Positions 1 to 7,412 of a stretch of 64,000 nucleotides of DNA are shown here, piece by piece. A program made the position numbers and the translations under genes. Below the pieces are notes generated by a model that worked only from the letters and a program-made list of their open reading frames with translations, ran no database searches and was not told the origin of the DNA. Source of the stretch: Sphaerochaeta pleomorpha str. Grapes (GTDB taxonomy: Bacteria > Spirochaetota > Spirochaetia > Sphaerochaetales > Sphaerochaetaceae); assembly GCF_000236685.1 (NCBI RefSeq), contig NC_016633.1, positions 2,232,001 to 2,296,000 on the forward strand, in the 5' to 3' direction. How positions within the stretch are numbered: position 1 is the stretch's first letter; the number at the start of each line of letters is the position of its first letter.

Positions 1-1753
1 AATCCTTTTCCACTACATTGTTGTTGATATCAGAAGTAAGCTTTTCGATTAGCTCCTTGATTTCCCCAACGATATTCTCAAGGTCATAGGAAAGGGTTTC
101 TTCGAGGTTGCTCCGCAATTTGACTTCAACCTTTCCTTCCTTGAGCGAGCGGTTGCCCACGGTAATGCGGATAGGAAGACCGATGAGGTCGGCATCGGCG
201 AATTTTACTCCTGCCGATTCCTTCCTGTCGTCAAAGAGGACCTCGATACCACTGTCTGACAGATCTTTGTAGATTTTCTCCCCGACTTCGATATCTTTGA
301 CCAAACTTACCAGATGGACCTGATAAGGGGCAACGGTAATGGGAAGTGCCAAGCCTTTGTCGTCGTTGAAGTTTTCGGCAAGGCAGGCAAGCATTCTTCC
401 GACCCCGATTCCATAGGATCCCATAATGACAGGGCGCCTTACCCCGTCCACATCCTGGAAATAACAGTTCATTGATTCGCTATACCGAGTTCCCAGCTGG
501 AAAATATTTCCAACTTCAACGCCTTTTGAGGAAACCAGTGAGCCTTTGCAGGTTGGGCAGGTATAGCCGGAAGTTGCACTGGCAATGTCAGCGACCATTC
601 CAGAGTAGTCCCGCTCAAAATTGGTATTCAGAAGATGGTAACCTTCTTCATTCGCACCGGCTACAAGGTTGTTGCTTTTAGCCACGGAATCATCAACAAT
701 TACCAGTACATCCTTATGGGCCCCGATGGGAGACCCAAAGCCGGGAACCATTCCCCCTGCCAGGATTTCCTCGACATGGGCAGGGCGGAGAGAATTGGCC
801 TTTGCTGCATTCTGCAGTTTGTTTTCCTCTACATCCATGTCGCCACGGATAACCCCAACGATGAGCTTTTCCTGCTCTTCACCGTTTTCCGCATTGATGA
901 AGGTTCCTACCATGAACACTGCTTTTGCCGTTTGTCTCTTTTCAATCTTGAGAAATGCACAGAGGTCTTCAATGGTTTTACAATCGGGGGTAAGGACCTT
1001 CTCGGTTGGCTTCATTTCTTCGGTATAGTATTCTTTGCTGAAGGTTGCAACTTGACGGTTTGCCGTATATCCACATTCCGGACAGGTGATAATCGTATCT
1101 TCCCCGATGGGGGAGAGGTACATGTACTCATGGGAAATTTTCCCACCCATCATGCCACTATCGGCACCAACGACGATAACAGGGAGTCCGCAACGACTGA
1201 AAATCCTGAAATAAGCCTTGTAATGGTCAGCATACACAGCATCGAGACCTTCTTGGTCGCGGTCGAAAGAATAGCTGTCTTTCATGGTAAATTCGCGTAC
1301 CCGGATAAGGCCGGCGCGGGGACGGGGGTCGTCACGCCATTTTGTCTGGATTTGATAGACAAGCTGGGGAAGACGCTTGTAGCTGTCGATTTCGCCCCTT
1401 GCAACGTCGGTTACGCACTCTTCGTGGGTCATGGCAAGGACCATATCCCTTCCCCCCCGGTCCTGGAAGCGACTCATTTCCTTGTCGATGCTGTAAAACC
1501 TTCCGGTTTCTTTCCAGATATCGGCTGGGTTTACCAGTGGCATGAGAATTTCCTGACCGCCGATGGCGTTCATCTCTTCGCGGATAACCTTTTCGATTTT
1601 CCTGGTTGCATTGAACCCGAATGGAAGCAGAGAGAAAATACCGGCACCCATCTGACGGATAAATCCTGCACGCAGCAGATATTCATATCCCTTGCAGTCG
1701 GCACCGTTTGGGGCTTCCCTGAGGGTTCTGGAAAACAACGTGGACATTCTCAT
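1..1753 (-). CDS. proS: Prolyl-tRNA synthetase, 3' end beyond window
   Basis: Class II aminoacyl-tRNA synthetase that charges tRNA-Pro. The reading frame runs uninterrupted from the ATG at 1751-1753 to the left edge, giving 584 codons, close to the usual bacterial length of about 570-620, so little is missing. The N-terminus begins MRMSTLFSRTLREAP and continues with the family hallmark RAGFIRQMGAGIFSLLP. The middle contains the inserted editing domain of bacterial-type ProRS, followed by the motif 3 and anticodon-binding region (GSYGIGVGRMLACLAE). A GAGGAGAC Shine-Dalgarno lies about 7 bases upstream. A second in-frame ATG two codons in could also serve. The gene is divergent from the aldolase operon. 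Confidence 0.95.
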   Translation of the reverse strand, partial: MRMSTLFSRTLREAPNGADCKGYEYLLRAGFIRQMGAGIFSLLPFGFNATRKIEKVIREEMNAIGGQEILMPLVNPADIWKETGRFYSIDKEMSRFQDRGGRDMVLAMTHEECVTDVARGEIDSYKRLPQLVYQIQTKWRDDPRPRAGLIRVREFTMKDSYSFDRDQEGLDAVYADHYKAYFRIFSRCGLPVIVVGADSGMMGGKISHEYMYLSPIGEDTIITCPECGYTANRQVATFSKEYYTEEMKPTEKVLTPDCKTIEDLCAFLKIEKRQTAKAVFMVGTFINAENGEEQEKLIVGVIRGDMDVEENKLQNAAKANSLRPAHVEEILAGGMVPGFGSPIGAHKDVLVIVDDSVAKSNNLVAGANEEGYHLLNTNFERDYSGMVADIASATSGYTCPTCKGSLVSSKGVEVGNIFQLGTRYSESMNCYFQDVDGVRRPVIMGSYGIGVGRMLACLAENFNDDKGLALPITVAPYQVHLVSLVKDIEVGEKIYKDLSDSGIEVLFDDRKESAGVKFADADLIGLPIRITVGNRSLKEGKVEVKLRSNLEETLSYDLENIVGEIKELIEKLTSDINNNVVEKD

Positions 1754-1852
1754 GATAATACGTCTCCTCTAATTACTGGAACATCGCCCATTGTAGCAAA
1801 ACAACCTTCCCTTCTCAAGCTATAAACATCCTTACATCAGGAATGAACAACT

Positions 1853-1881
1853 TTAACAGGAAGGGGGATGCATGCTATACT
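1853..1881 (+). promoter_or_regulatory. Promoter of aldolase-transketolase operon, leaderless type
   Basis: TTAACA at 1853-1858, a 17-base spacer and TATACT at 1876-1881, followed by only six bases before the ATG at 1888. Transcription should therefore start at or next to the start codon. A purine-rich stretch at 1859-1868 lies inside the spacer and cannot act as a ribosome site. Confidence 0.65.
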
Positions 1882-1887
1882 CCGCCC

Positions 1888-2553
1888 ATGGATATACATC
1901 AGTACGATGAACAAAGACGACAGGTAGCCGCCTTTATGACGCGATTATATAATCGACAGCTTACTACCGCTTCCGGTGGCAATATCAGTTTTCGCATCAA
2001 CGATGATTTGTTTTGCATCACCCCTTCGGCACTTGATAAGGCTTCGTTGAACTATGAACAGATTGCCATAGTAACTCTGGAAGGAAAAAACCTGACAGAG
2101 AATCTCAAGCTGAGCATAGAGACAGAAATGCACAGGCTCATTCTTGTAAACCGAAAAGACTGCCAGGCTGTTGTGCATGCCCATCCTACCTACGCCTCAG
2201 CCTTTACGGCAATTACCGATAATGGCAAGTGTGCAATCAATACAAAGATGATCGCCGAGTCCTATTATATTCTGGAAGAACCTGAAATGGTCGATTACCG
2301 GTTGATGGGGACAGTGTCCCTTGCCCAGCAAGTGGCAAGCAAAGCAATCGATCATGATGTCCTGCTCATGGAAAACCATGGCGCCTTGACTATCGGGAAA
2401 TCCTTGCTCGAGGCTTTTGACAAAATGGAACTTTTGGAGAGAGCAGCCCAAATGACCGTAATTGCTGCAACAATGGAACGGAAGGGATATACCCTCTCCG
2501 ATTTGAATGCTAATCGGTGTCAGGAATTGATGCAAATGAAAAACAAAAAATAG
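1888..2553 (+). CDS. Class II (zinc) aldolase, FucA/AraD family
   Basis: A 221-residue metal-dependent aldolase or epimerase of the fuculose-phosphate aldolase family. The fold signature SGGNIS is at residues 29-34, the catalytic glutamate is probably Glu78 in SIETEMH, and the zinc ligands are His97 and His99 (VHAHP) and His164 (ENHG). These spacings match FucA, so an active enzyme is likely, but the sugar phosphate cannot be read from sequence. The longer reading frame starting at 1843 is rejected because it would begin upstream of the -10 box. Twelve bases downstream lies a split transketolase, so the three genes probably form one sugar catabolic operon in which the aldolase and transketolase act on the same or consecutive intermediates. 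Confidence 0.88.
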   Translation: MDIHQYDEQRRQVAAFMTRLYNRQLTTASGGNISFRINDDLFCITPSALDKASLNYEQIAIVTLEGKNLTENLKLSIETEMHRLILVNRKDCQAVVHAHPTYASAFTAITDNGKCAINTKMIAESYYILEEPEMVDYRLMGTVSLAQQVASKAIDHDVLLMENHGALTIGKSLLEAFDKMELLERAAQMTVIAATMERKGYTLSDLNANRCQELMQMKNKK

Positions 2554-2564
2554 AGGAGAACACA

Positions 2565-3398
2565 ATGCTTGATGTTAAGGAACTAAAGCTGAAGGCTTTG
2601 GAAATCCGGAAGTTGACAATCGAAGAGATTGGTCATTTCGGATCAGGGCATATCGGTGGCAGCATGTCTATCACTGATTTGTTGACCTATCTGTATTACC
2701 ATGAAATGAGGGTCGACCCTGCCGATCCCAAGAAGATTGACCGTGACCGTCTCGTTTGTTCAAAAGGCCACGCCGGTCCTGCAGTCTATGCAACCCTGGC
2801 CAGTAAAGGATATTTCCCAATTGAAATGCTCATGACCCTCAACCAGGGGGGGACAAAACTCCCCAGTCATTGTGACATGACAAAAACCCCCGGCGTCGAT
2901 TTTACCGGTGGTTCTCTCGGACAGGGCTTCAGTGCTGCAGTAGGCATCGCCCTTGGCCAGAGAATCCAGAAAATCGAAGCTAATACGTTTGCCATCATCG
3001 GTGATGGTGAGAGCCAGGAAGGCCAAATCTGGGAAGCAGCAGAGACTGCAGCCCAATGGAAGCTTGGAAACCTGATTGCCTTTACCGATTTCAATAAGCT
3101 CCAGCTGGACGGGCCTACCTCTGATATTGTCAATATGGATAATATCGATACCCGTTGGCTTGGTTTCAACTGGCATGTCCAGAGAATCAACGGACATGAT
3201 TTCAACCAAATCGACCATGCCGTCCAGGTTGCAAAAACCGTGACCGACAGGCCTAGCATGATTATCATGGATACCATTAAATCCTATGGGTTCATCCCAG
3301 GCGAAGGCATCACTGGGAACCATAGCATGGCATTCGATACTGCTACTGCCGAGAAGGCAGTACACGACCTCTATGCACGTGAGGGGGTACAGGAATGA
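2565..3398 (+). CDS. Transketolase, N-terminal (TPP-binding) subunit
   Basis: A 277-residue protein covering the first third of a classical transketolase. It starts with an ATG preceded by AGAGGAGA. The GSGHIGGSMSITDLL segment is typical of the N-terminal half. The thiamine diphosphate motif begins GDGESQEGQ near residue 147 and closes with the FTDFN asparagine about 30 residues later. It must pair with the next gene, whose start overlaps its stop by four bases (ATGA), giving an alpha2beta2 enzyme that moves two-carbon ketol units between sugar phosphates. Split transketolases are common in bacteria. One studied class is the apulose-4-phosphate transketolase AptAB, so a specialised role is possible given the aldolase upstream. 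Confidence 0.93.
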   Translation: MLDVKELKLKALEIRKLTIEEIGHFGSGHIGGSMSITDLLTYLYYHEMRVDPADPKKIDRDRLVCSKGHAGPAVYATLASKGYFPIEMLMTLNQGGTKLPSHCDMTKTPGVDFTGGSLGQGFSAAVGIALGQRIQKIEANTFAIIGDGESQEGQIWEAAETAAQWKLGNLIAFTDFNKLQLDGPTSDIVNMDNIDTRWLGFNWHVQRINGHDFNQIDHAVQVAKTVTDRPSMIIMDTIKSYGFIPGEGITGNHSMAFDTATAEKAVHDLYAREGVQE

Positions 3399-4342
3399 GA
3401 GATACAAGTACAATTTCCAATATGCGCGATGCCGTAATGGCTGCTATCAATGATTTGGCTACCGAAAACCAAAAAGTGGTTATGCTTGACGCTGACCTTT
3501 CGAGTTGCATTGGCTCAGGTTCTTTTTGTAAGGTTTTCCCCAACAGATTCTATAACTGTGGAATTGCCGAGGCCAATATGATCGGGGTTGCCGCCGGTCT
3601 TGCCTCTACAGGCCTGATTCCTTTTGCCCATACCTTCGGCTGTTTTGCCAGTCGCAGGGCCTATGATCAGTTCTTCATTTCCGTAGGGTATACCCATCAG
3701 GTAATCCACCTTGTTGGAAGTGACCCCGGTATCACGGCCCAGCTCAATGGTGGCACCCATATGCCCTTCGAGGACATTGCCCTTATGCGACAGGTCCCCG
3801 GTGTAACAATCATTGACCCGAGCGATACCCAGAGCTGTTATGAGTTGATGAGACAAGCCTATGACCTAAACAAGACTTCCTATACCCGGGCTGCCCGTAA
3901 GGGTGCTTCCCATCGGTATCCAGTCGGAACCAAGATTGAACTTGGTAAGGGTATTGTTCTCAATGAAGGTGATGATGTTGGCATCTTTGCAACCGGTGAG
4001 GTTCTGGTAGCTGCTGCAGAGAAAGCCCTGCCCTTGCTGAAGGAAAAGGGAATCAATGCAACATTGGTTGATCTTCACACCATTCGCCCGCTTGACTATG
4101 CTTTGGTCGATCAGGTAGCAAAGCGTTGCAAACGCATCCTAGTCTGTGAAAACGGACGGTATGCCGGTGGTGTTGGCGAGGAAATCGCCGGATATCTGGT
4201 CAAGACCAATCCTGTTTTGATGGATTTTGTCAATGTTGGCGAGCAGTTCGGTGAGGTTGGCAAACTCGATTATCTTGCAAAGGTTTTTGGCTTTACAGCC
4301 GAGAATATTGCCAAGAAAGCAGAGGACCTCGTCAGAAGGTAG
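3395..4342 (+). CDS. Transketolase, C-terminal subunit
   Basis: A 315-residue partner of the preceding gene, with the pyrimidine-binding and C-terminal domains of transketolase. The cofactor-activating glutamate sits in GIAEANMIGVAAGL (about residues 59-72). The substrate-side segment GSDPGITAQLNGGTHMPFED follows, and the C-terminal domain contains VDLHTIRPLD. Translation is probably coupled to the upstream subunit through the ATGA overlap. A terminator follows at about 4368. Confidence 0.93.
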   Translation: MRDTSTISNMRDAVMAAINDLATENQKVVMLDADLSSCIGSGSFCKVFPNRFYNCGIAEANMIGVAAGLASTGLIPFAHTFGCFASRRAYDQFFISVGYTHQVIHLVGSDPGITAQLNGGTHMPFEDIALMRQVPGVTIIDPSDTQSCYELMRQAYDLNKTSYTRAARKGASHRYPVGTKIELGKGIVLNEGDDVGIFATGEVLVAAAEKALPLLKEKGINATLVDLHTIRPLDYALVDQVAKRCKRILVCENGRYAGGVGEEIAGYLVKTNPVLMDFVNVGEQFGEVGKLDYLAKVFGFTAENIAKKAEDLVRR

Positions 4343-4367
4343 ATCTAACTTATAGTTTTATAGGGCG

Positions 4368-4404
4368 AAGCCAGGTTGTCTAAACGATAATCTGGCTTTT
4401 CCTT
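4368..4404 (+). terminator. Terminator after transketolase
   Basis: AAGCCAG at 4368-4374 pairs with CTGGCTT at 4392-4398, extended by flanking A-T pairs, with a loop of about 13 bases and a following TTTTCCTTT tract. It ends the aldolase-transketolase operon. Confidence 0.7.
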
Positions 4405-4431
4405 TATTTCCATAAAATACAGGAAAACCAA

Positions 4432-4459
4432 TTTGAAGAAACCTGAAACATGCTACAAT
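4432..4459 (+). promoter_or_regulatory. Promoter of DUF6062 gene, leaderless type
   Basis: TACAAT at 4454-4459 is followed by eight bases and then the ATG at 4468. The -35 is weaker: TTTGAA at 4432-4437 with a 16-base spacer. There is no Shine-Dalgarno between the -10 box and the start. Confidence 0.5.
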
Positions 4460-4467
4460 CGGGGACT

Positions 4468-5199
4468 ATGAAGATAGAACTAGAAACAATCCCTGTCTGG
4501 GATGGGGTAAAAAGCGGAAGCGAATGTTTTGTATGTGACTTGATGGAAGAGTCAGAAAAATATGCAATCTCCTTTTATCTTGGGAATTCAGTCATGAATC
4601 CCGAGACACGGGTAAAAGTCAATGAACATGGGTTTTGCCCGACCCATTACCAGATGCTTCTCTCGGCGAACAAGCCGCAGGGCCTTGCCTTGATGACCGA
4701 TACCTATCTTTCCACCACTGTAGAGAAGTTCGAAAAAAGCTTTGAGGCCTTGCTCGGGGCCAAGCCTGGCAGGAAAATGCAGGCAGCCATTGCAGATTTT
4801 TCAATCCAACTGGAAAAAAGGGAGCAAGGATGCCTTGTCTGTACTTCCATGCAAGACCGGCTTACCCGGTATTGCTTTACCATTGCCTATCTATGGAACC
4901 AAGATCCTGAGTTTAAAGAGGCTTTGGCAAAGGGGAAAGGATTTTGCCTGCATCATTTCCAGAAATTATTGGAAATCTCCCCAAAGGTCTTGTCAGGTTC
5001 TTCCCATGCCGAATTTGTAAAAGCAATAACTGAATTGGAACTTGCCAACATCGACCGGATTAAAAAAGACGTATGGTGGATGACCCAGAAGTATAAATCT
5101 GAGAATTATGAGGAAAGCTGGAAAGGCTGCGAGGATGCACACAGAAGGGGAGTAAACAAGATTACAGGGAAAAGCCGGGTTATTGATCCGTTGAAATAG
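4468..5199 (+). CDS. DUF6062 family protein with two CxxC/CxxH modules
   Basis: A 243-residue protein of unknown function that opens with the DUF6062 signature ETIPVWDG. It has two copies of the same cysteine module. In the first, Cys20-x2-Cys23 pairs with Cys57-x2-His60 (GFCPTHY). In the second, Cys122-x2-Cys125 pairs with Cys160-x2-His163 (GFCLHHF). This looks like two structural zinc sites in an all-helical protein arisen by internal duplication. There is no signal peptide or membrane segment, so it should be cytoplasmic. The ATG at 4468 is preferred over the upstream one at 4450, which lies before the -10 box. Its end overlaps the convergent gene by 20 bases. Confidence 0.75.
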   Translation: MKIELETIPVWDGVKSGSECFVCDLMEESEKYAISFYLGNSVMNPETRVKVNEHGFCPTHYQMLLSANKPQGLALMTDTYLSTTVEKFEKSFEALLGAKPGRKMQAAIADFSIQLEKREQGCLVCTSMQDRLTRYCFTIAYLWNQDPEFKEALAKGKGFCLHHFQKLLEISPKVLSGSSHAEFVKAITELELANIDRIKKDVWWMTQKYKSENYEESWKGCEDAHRRGVNKITGKSRVIDPLK

Positions 5200-5788
5200 T
5201 ATGGTTTTTCTTTTTCCTGGATTTCCGGGTTTTTATTCCCAGCGAAAGCTGGAGATCTCCAGAATCATGATCCATTTCCTTCTGCATGAAGAGGGAGCTC
5301 ATCCCTTCCTGTTTGTTAAAATGGTAGTAGTCAATCCTAGGGCCATTGGAACGATAGATTAGTATATAGTCTTTCTGAGGAAGAAATGCTACGGCCAAAA
5401 CGAGGCTGCATCCCAGTCCTTGCAGTTTTCTCAGCCTGTCCATTTGGCTTTTGTTAAGGTAATCATTATAGAACACCACTGCCAAAGGCCGGCTCTCTTT
5501 GCGGTCATGAACCAACAGGTCGACTGGAACTGTTCCCACAATCGGGTAAATATCAACTTTCATGTTTTGCGGCAATGCAAGAGAGGATTTGGAACTGGGG
5601 TCAAGGGAAAGGCCAAGAACTTTTCTCAGCTCTCGCTGCAAATGTGAGGCAAAACAATGGGCGATGCTTATCTTTGCCTTATGCCACTCAAAAAGCTCGC
5701 TGTCTTCTGTCAACAAATAACTCAGGGCACTTTCAAATGCATCGAAAAGCAAAATATTTGAATATCGCCCCTTGTTTTCTGTTTCCAC
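5180..5788 (-). CDS. Uncharacterised cytoplasmic protein
   Basis: A 202-residue protein I do not recognise. The centre reads as alternating beta and alpha segments (VDIYPIVGTVPVDLLVHDRK, then PLAVVFYNDYLNKSQMDRL, then LGCSLVLAVAFL), and the C-terminus is lysine- and arginine-rich (KTRKSRKKK). The strand-helix order with acidic residues on two strands is faintly like the PD-(D/E)xK nuclease fold, but the key lysine is not evident, so this is only a suggestion. The stop is one base before the OsmC gene's stop side, so it is probably co-transcribed with the OsmC gene upstream. Coding status rests on length, codon quality and tight packing. Confidence 0.6.
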   Translation of the reverse strand: METENKGRYSNILLFDAFESALSYLLTEDSELFEWHKAKISIAHCFASHLQRELRKVLGLSLDPSSKSSLALPQNMKVDIYPIVGTVPVDLLVHDRKESRPLAVVFYNDYLNKSQMDRLRKLQGLGCSLVLAVAFLPQKDYILIYRSNGPRIDYYHFNKQEGMSSLFMQKEMDHDSGDLQLSLGIKTRKSRKKKNHTISTDQ

Positions 5789-5789
5789 C

Positions 5790-6182
5790 TTATCGCTCCT
5801 GGGAGAAATCGACTGTCCAATGCATTTCTGCGACTTTGGAGAGGGTCTGGTATATGGAACAATACCGTGTAGCTGTCTCGAACGCCTTCAAAAATTTCTC
5901 TTGGTTGTCGCACCCGGTTGCCGTAACGTTGATAGTGCATTCCTTGAGTGTGGTTGGAGAGGTTTCCCTCTTTGTTCCGAGCACTTCAAATCCTACATGT
6001 TCCCAGGCAACCTGCATTTTGACCGAAAGGGCCTCAAACGTGCTGAACAGACACCCGCTCAGAGCACCCAGCAAATAATCATAGGGACCTGTAGACCCCA
6101 GCTCATATACCGATCCATCAGAGGTGTTGAATTGGTAGTGTCCATGGACAAAATCGGCACGTATATGTTTTGATTCACTCAT
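5790..6182 (-). CDS. OsmC/Ohr family protein
   Basis: A 130-residue protein of the OsmC family, whose best-known members reduce organic hydroperoxides with two redox cysteines. Both candidate cysteines are present: one in GALSGCLFSTFEAL on the central helix and one in RYCSIYQTLSKVAE near the C-terminus, at the family spacing. The N-terminal beta region (FVHGHYQFNTSDG) also fits. The gene lies 26 bases downstream of the CDF exporter and is probably translated from the same mRNA, which would link peroxide defence to metal export. The exact substrate is unknown; many short OsmC members are uncharacterised. Confidence 0.85.
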   Translation of the reverse strand: MSESKHIRADFVHGHYQFNTSDGSVYELGSTGPYDYLLGALSGCLFSTFEALSVKMQVAWEHVGFEVLGTKRETSPTTLKECTINVTATGCDNQEKFLKAFETATRYCSIYQTLSKVAEMHWTVDFSQER

Positions 6183-6208
6183 TGTCTAACTCCATGCCCA
6201 ATAGTAAC

Positions 6209-7120
6209 TCATTTGTCTGCGGTAATGCTAGTATAATTCTTTTTGAAAGGATTTACATGGACCATACAGTGTTTTACCTCAGGGAAATTAAGTTCAATTG
6301 CATGGTGAACCCGCTCAGCAATTGCATGGGCTTCTACCAGACTCAGTTTTCCGTCTGCAGAGATCTCTACATCGACATAGGCTCTAGAGCTGAACTGCCG
6401 GGTATTAAGCACATCAAGGGACAGTACCCCTTTCTGGTCTAGTACGACTCCCGTGATAGCTTCTACAGTTTCCTGTGGACATGCCTGGTCGACCATTTTA
6501 TTCATACCATCCATAAAAATCTGGATTCCTACCTTGAGGATGAAACCGGCGATGATAATTGCAGCAAAAGAATCTGCAATGGGGAATCCGAATCTCGAAC
6601 CGGCAATGCCGATCAAGCCCCCGGTCGTGGCCAAAACATCACTTTGTGAATCCCATGCCGAAGCCATCAGGGCTGATGATTTAAGTTTCTTTGCCCCCCA
6701 TCTGGTATAGATAAACATAATTTCCTTTATGATTATCGAGGCTCCAGCAGCAATCAATGCCAAAATCCCTGGCATCGGGAGATTTTTGTAGGTACCTTTG
6801 AATATTTTTTGAATACCATCGACGCCGAGGCCGAACCCGACAGCCATGACAATCCCTGAAAGCAGAATGGATGCAACACATTCAAGCCTTTCGTGTCCGT
6901 ATTGGTGGTTTTTATCCGATGCCTTTGATGCTGCGCGAAGACCGATGATGACAATTATGGAACTGACTACATCGGAAGCATTGTTTATTCCATCGTTTAC
7001 CATTGCGCTGGAATTGGCGACTACACCAACGATTAGCTTGGATACAGAGAGAAGCGCGTTCAGAAAGATATTCCCACGAGAAATTCTCATGGCAATTTTT
7101 CGATCAGTTTGATGTTCCAT
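6209..7120 (-). CDS. Cation diffusion facilitator, manganese-type metal site
   Basis: A 303-residue inner-membrane metal exporter with six predicted membrane helices and a cytoplasmic C-terminal domain. The transport site residues are Asn46 and Asp50 in helix 2 (DGINNASD) and Asp157 and Asp161 in helix 5 (AWDSQSD). Zinc exporters usually carry His/Asp at these positions. The Asn-Asp-Asp-Asp set is that of MntE-like manganese exporters, so Mn(II), or possibly Fe(II), is the likely cargo. The start has a CGGAGGTAACTG Shine-Dalgarno. Expression appears to pass through a 200-base leader with a terminator, which suits metal-responsive control. It is followed by an OsmC gene. Confidence 0.85.
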   Translation of the reverse strand: MEHQTDRKIAMRISRGNIFLNALLSVSKLIVGVVANSSAMVNDGINNASDVVSSIIVIIGLRAASKASDKNHQYGHERLECVASILLSGIVMAVGFGLGVDGIQKIFKGTYKNLPMPGILALIAAGASIIIKEIMFIYTRWGAKKLKSSALMASAWDSQSDVLATTGGLIGIAGSRFGFPIADSFAAIIIAGFILKVGIQIFMDGMNKMVDQACPQETVEAITGVVLDQKGVLSLDVLNTRQFSSRAYVDVEISADGKLSLVEAHAIAERVHHAIELNFPEVKHCMVHVNPFKKNYTSITADK

Positions 7121-7170
7121 CAGTTACCTCCGGTAGCTTTTGGCACTCCTTATGATTCGACTATATCCCC

Positions 7171-7322
7171 GGTGAATAAAAAAAATACATCCGTGGGGAT
7201 ACTAACCGTCCCACAGATGTTTCTATTCACCTGTTGTCCTTACGGACCCAGCCCCACAGGCCAGAAGGCCCATCGCCTGCTCAGTTTGTACTGTAGATTC
7301 ATATTGCAGTGCAAATTCAGAT
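7171..7322 (-). ncRNA. Structured leader RNA with intrinsic terminator upstream of the CDF exporter
   Basis: The minus-strand transcript starting near 7322 contains a GGCC hairpin (7259-7270), then a stem CCTGT/ACAGG (7230-7234 with 7256-7260) capped by a GTCC-GTAA-GGAC hairpin. Next comes a strong terminator: an 11-bp stem with one G-U pair (7187-7197 with 7210-7220) and a run of eight U. An outer 7-bp stem, GGTGAAT/ATTCACC (7171-7177 with 7225-7231), embraces the terminator and shares bases with the CCTGT/ACAGG stem, so the two cannot form together. This is the layout of a riboswitch or attenuator. I could not match it to yybP-ykoY, NiCo, fluoride or SRP RNA. Confidence 0.6.
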
Positions 7323-7328
7323 GTATGT

Positions 7329-7357
7329 AAGGTACAAAACAATTATGCATTTGTCAA
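7329..7357 (-). promoter_or_regulatory. Promoter of the CDF leader
   Basis: On the minus strand, TTGACA (7352-7357), a 17-base spacer and TACCTT (7329-7334). A copy of TACAGTACAAAC lies just upstream of the -35, and a second copy sits in the transcribed leader near 7284-7295. Confidence 0.65.
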
Positions 7358-7375
7358 TGTTTGTACTGTAAGAGA

Positions 7376-7406
7376 AAAAGAAAGCCCCGAGGTTTAATTC
7401 GGGGCT
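7376..7406 (-). terminator. Terminator of aspS
   Basis: AGCCCCGA/TCGGGGCT stem (7383-7390 with 7399-7406), followed on the minus strand by a T-rich tract. It lies a few bases after the aspS stop and separates it from the CDF leader promoter. Confidence 0.85.
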
Positions 7407-7412
7407 GTTGTA

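Noticed and set aside
635-1825. 396-codon plus-strand frame opposite proS
   Set aside because: It lies entirely antisense to prolyl-tRNA synthetase, whose frame is full of conserved motifs. The translation is not protein-like and has no start signals.
7187-7320. SRP RNA, fluoride, NiCo or yybP-ykoY riboswitch in the CDF leader
   Set aside because: The GTCC-GTAA-GGAC hairpin recalls SRP helix 8 and GGCGATGG recalls the fluoride switch start. The conserved asymmetric loop of SRP, the fluoride pseudoknot partner, and the GGGGAGUAGC and UUGACAUAC loops of yybP-ykoY are missing. I left it unassigned.
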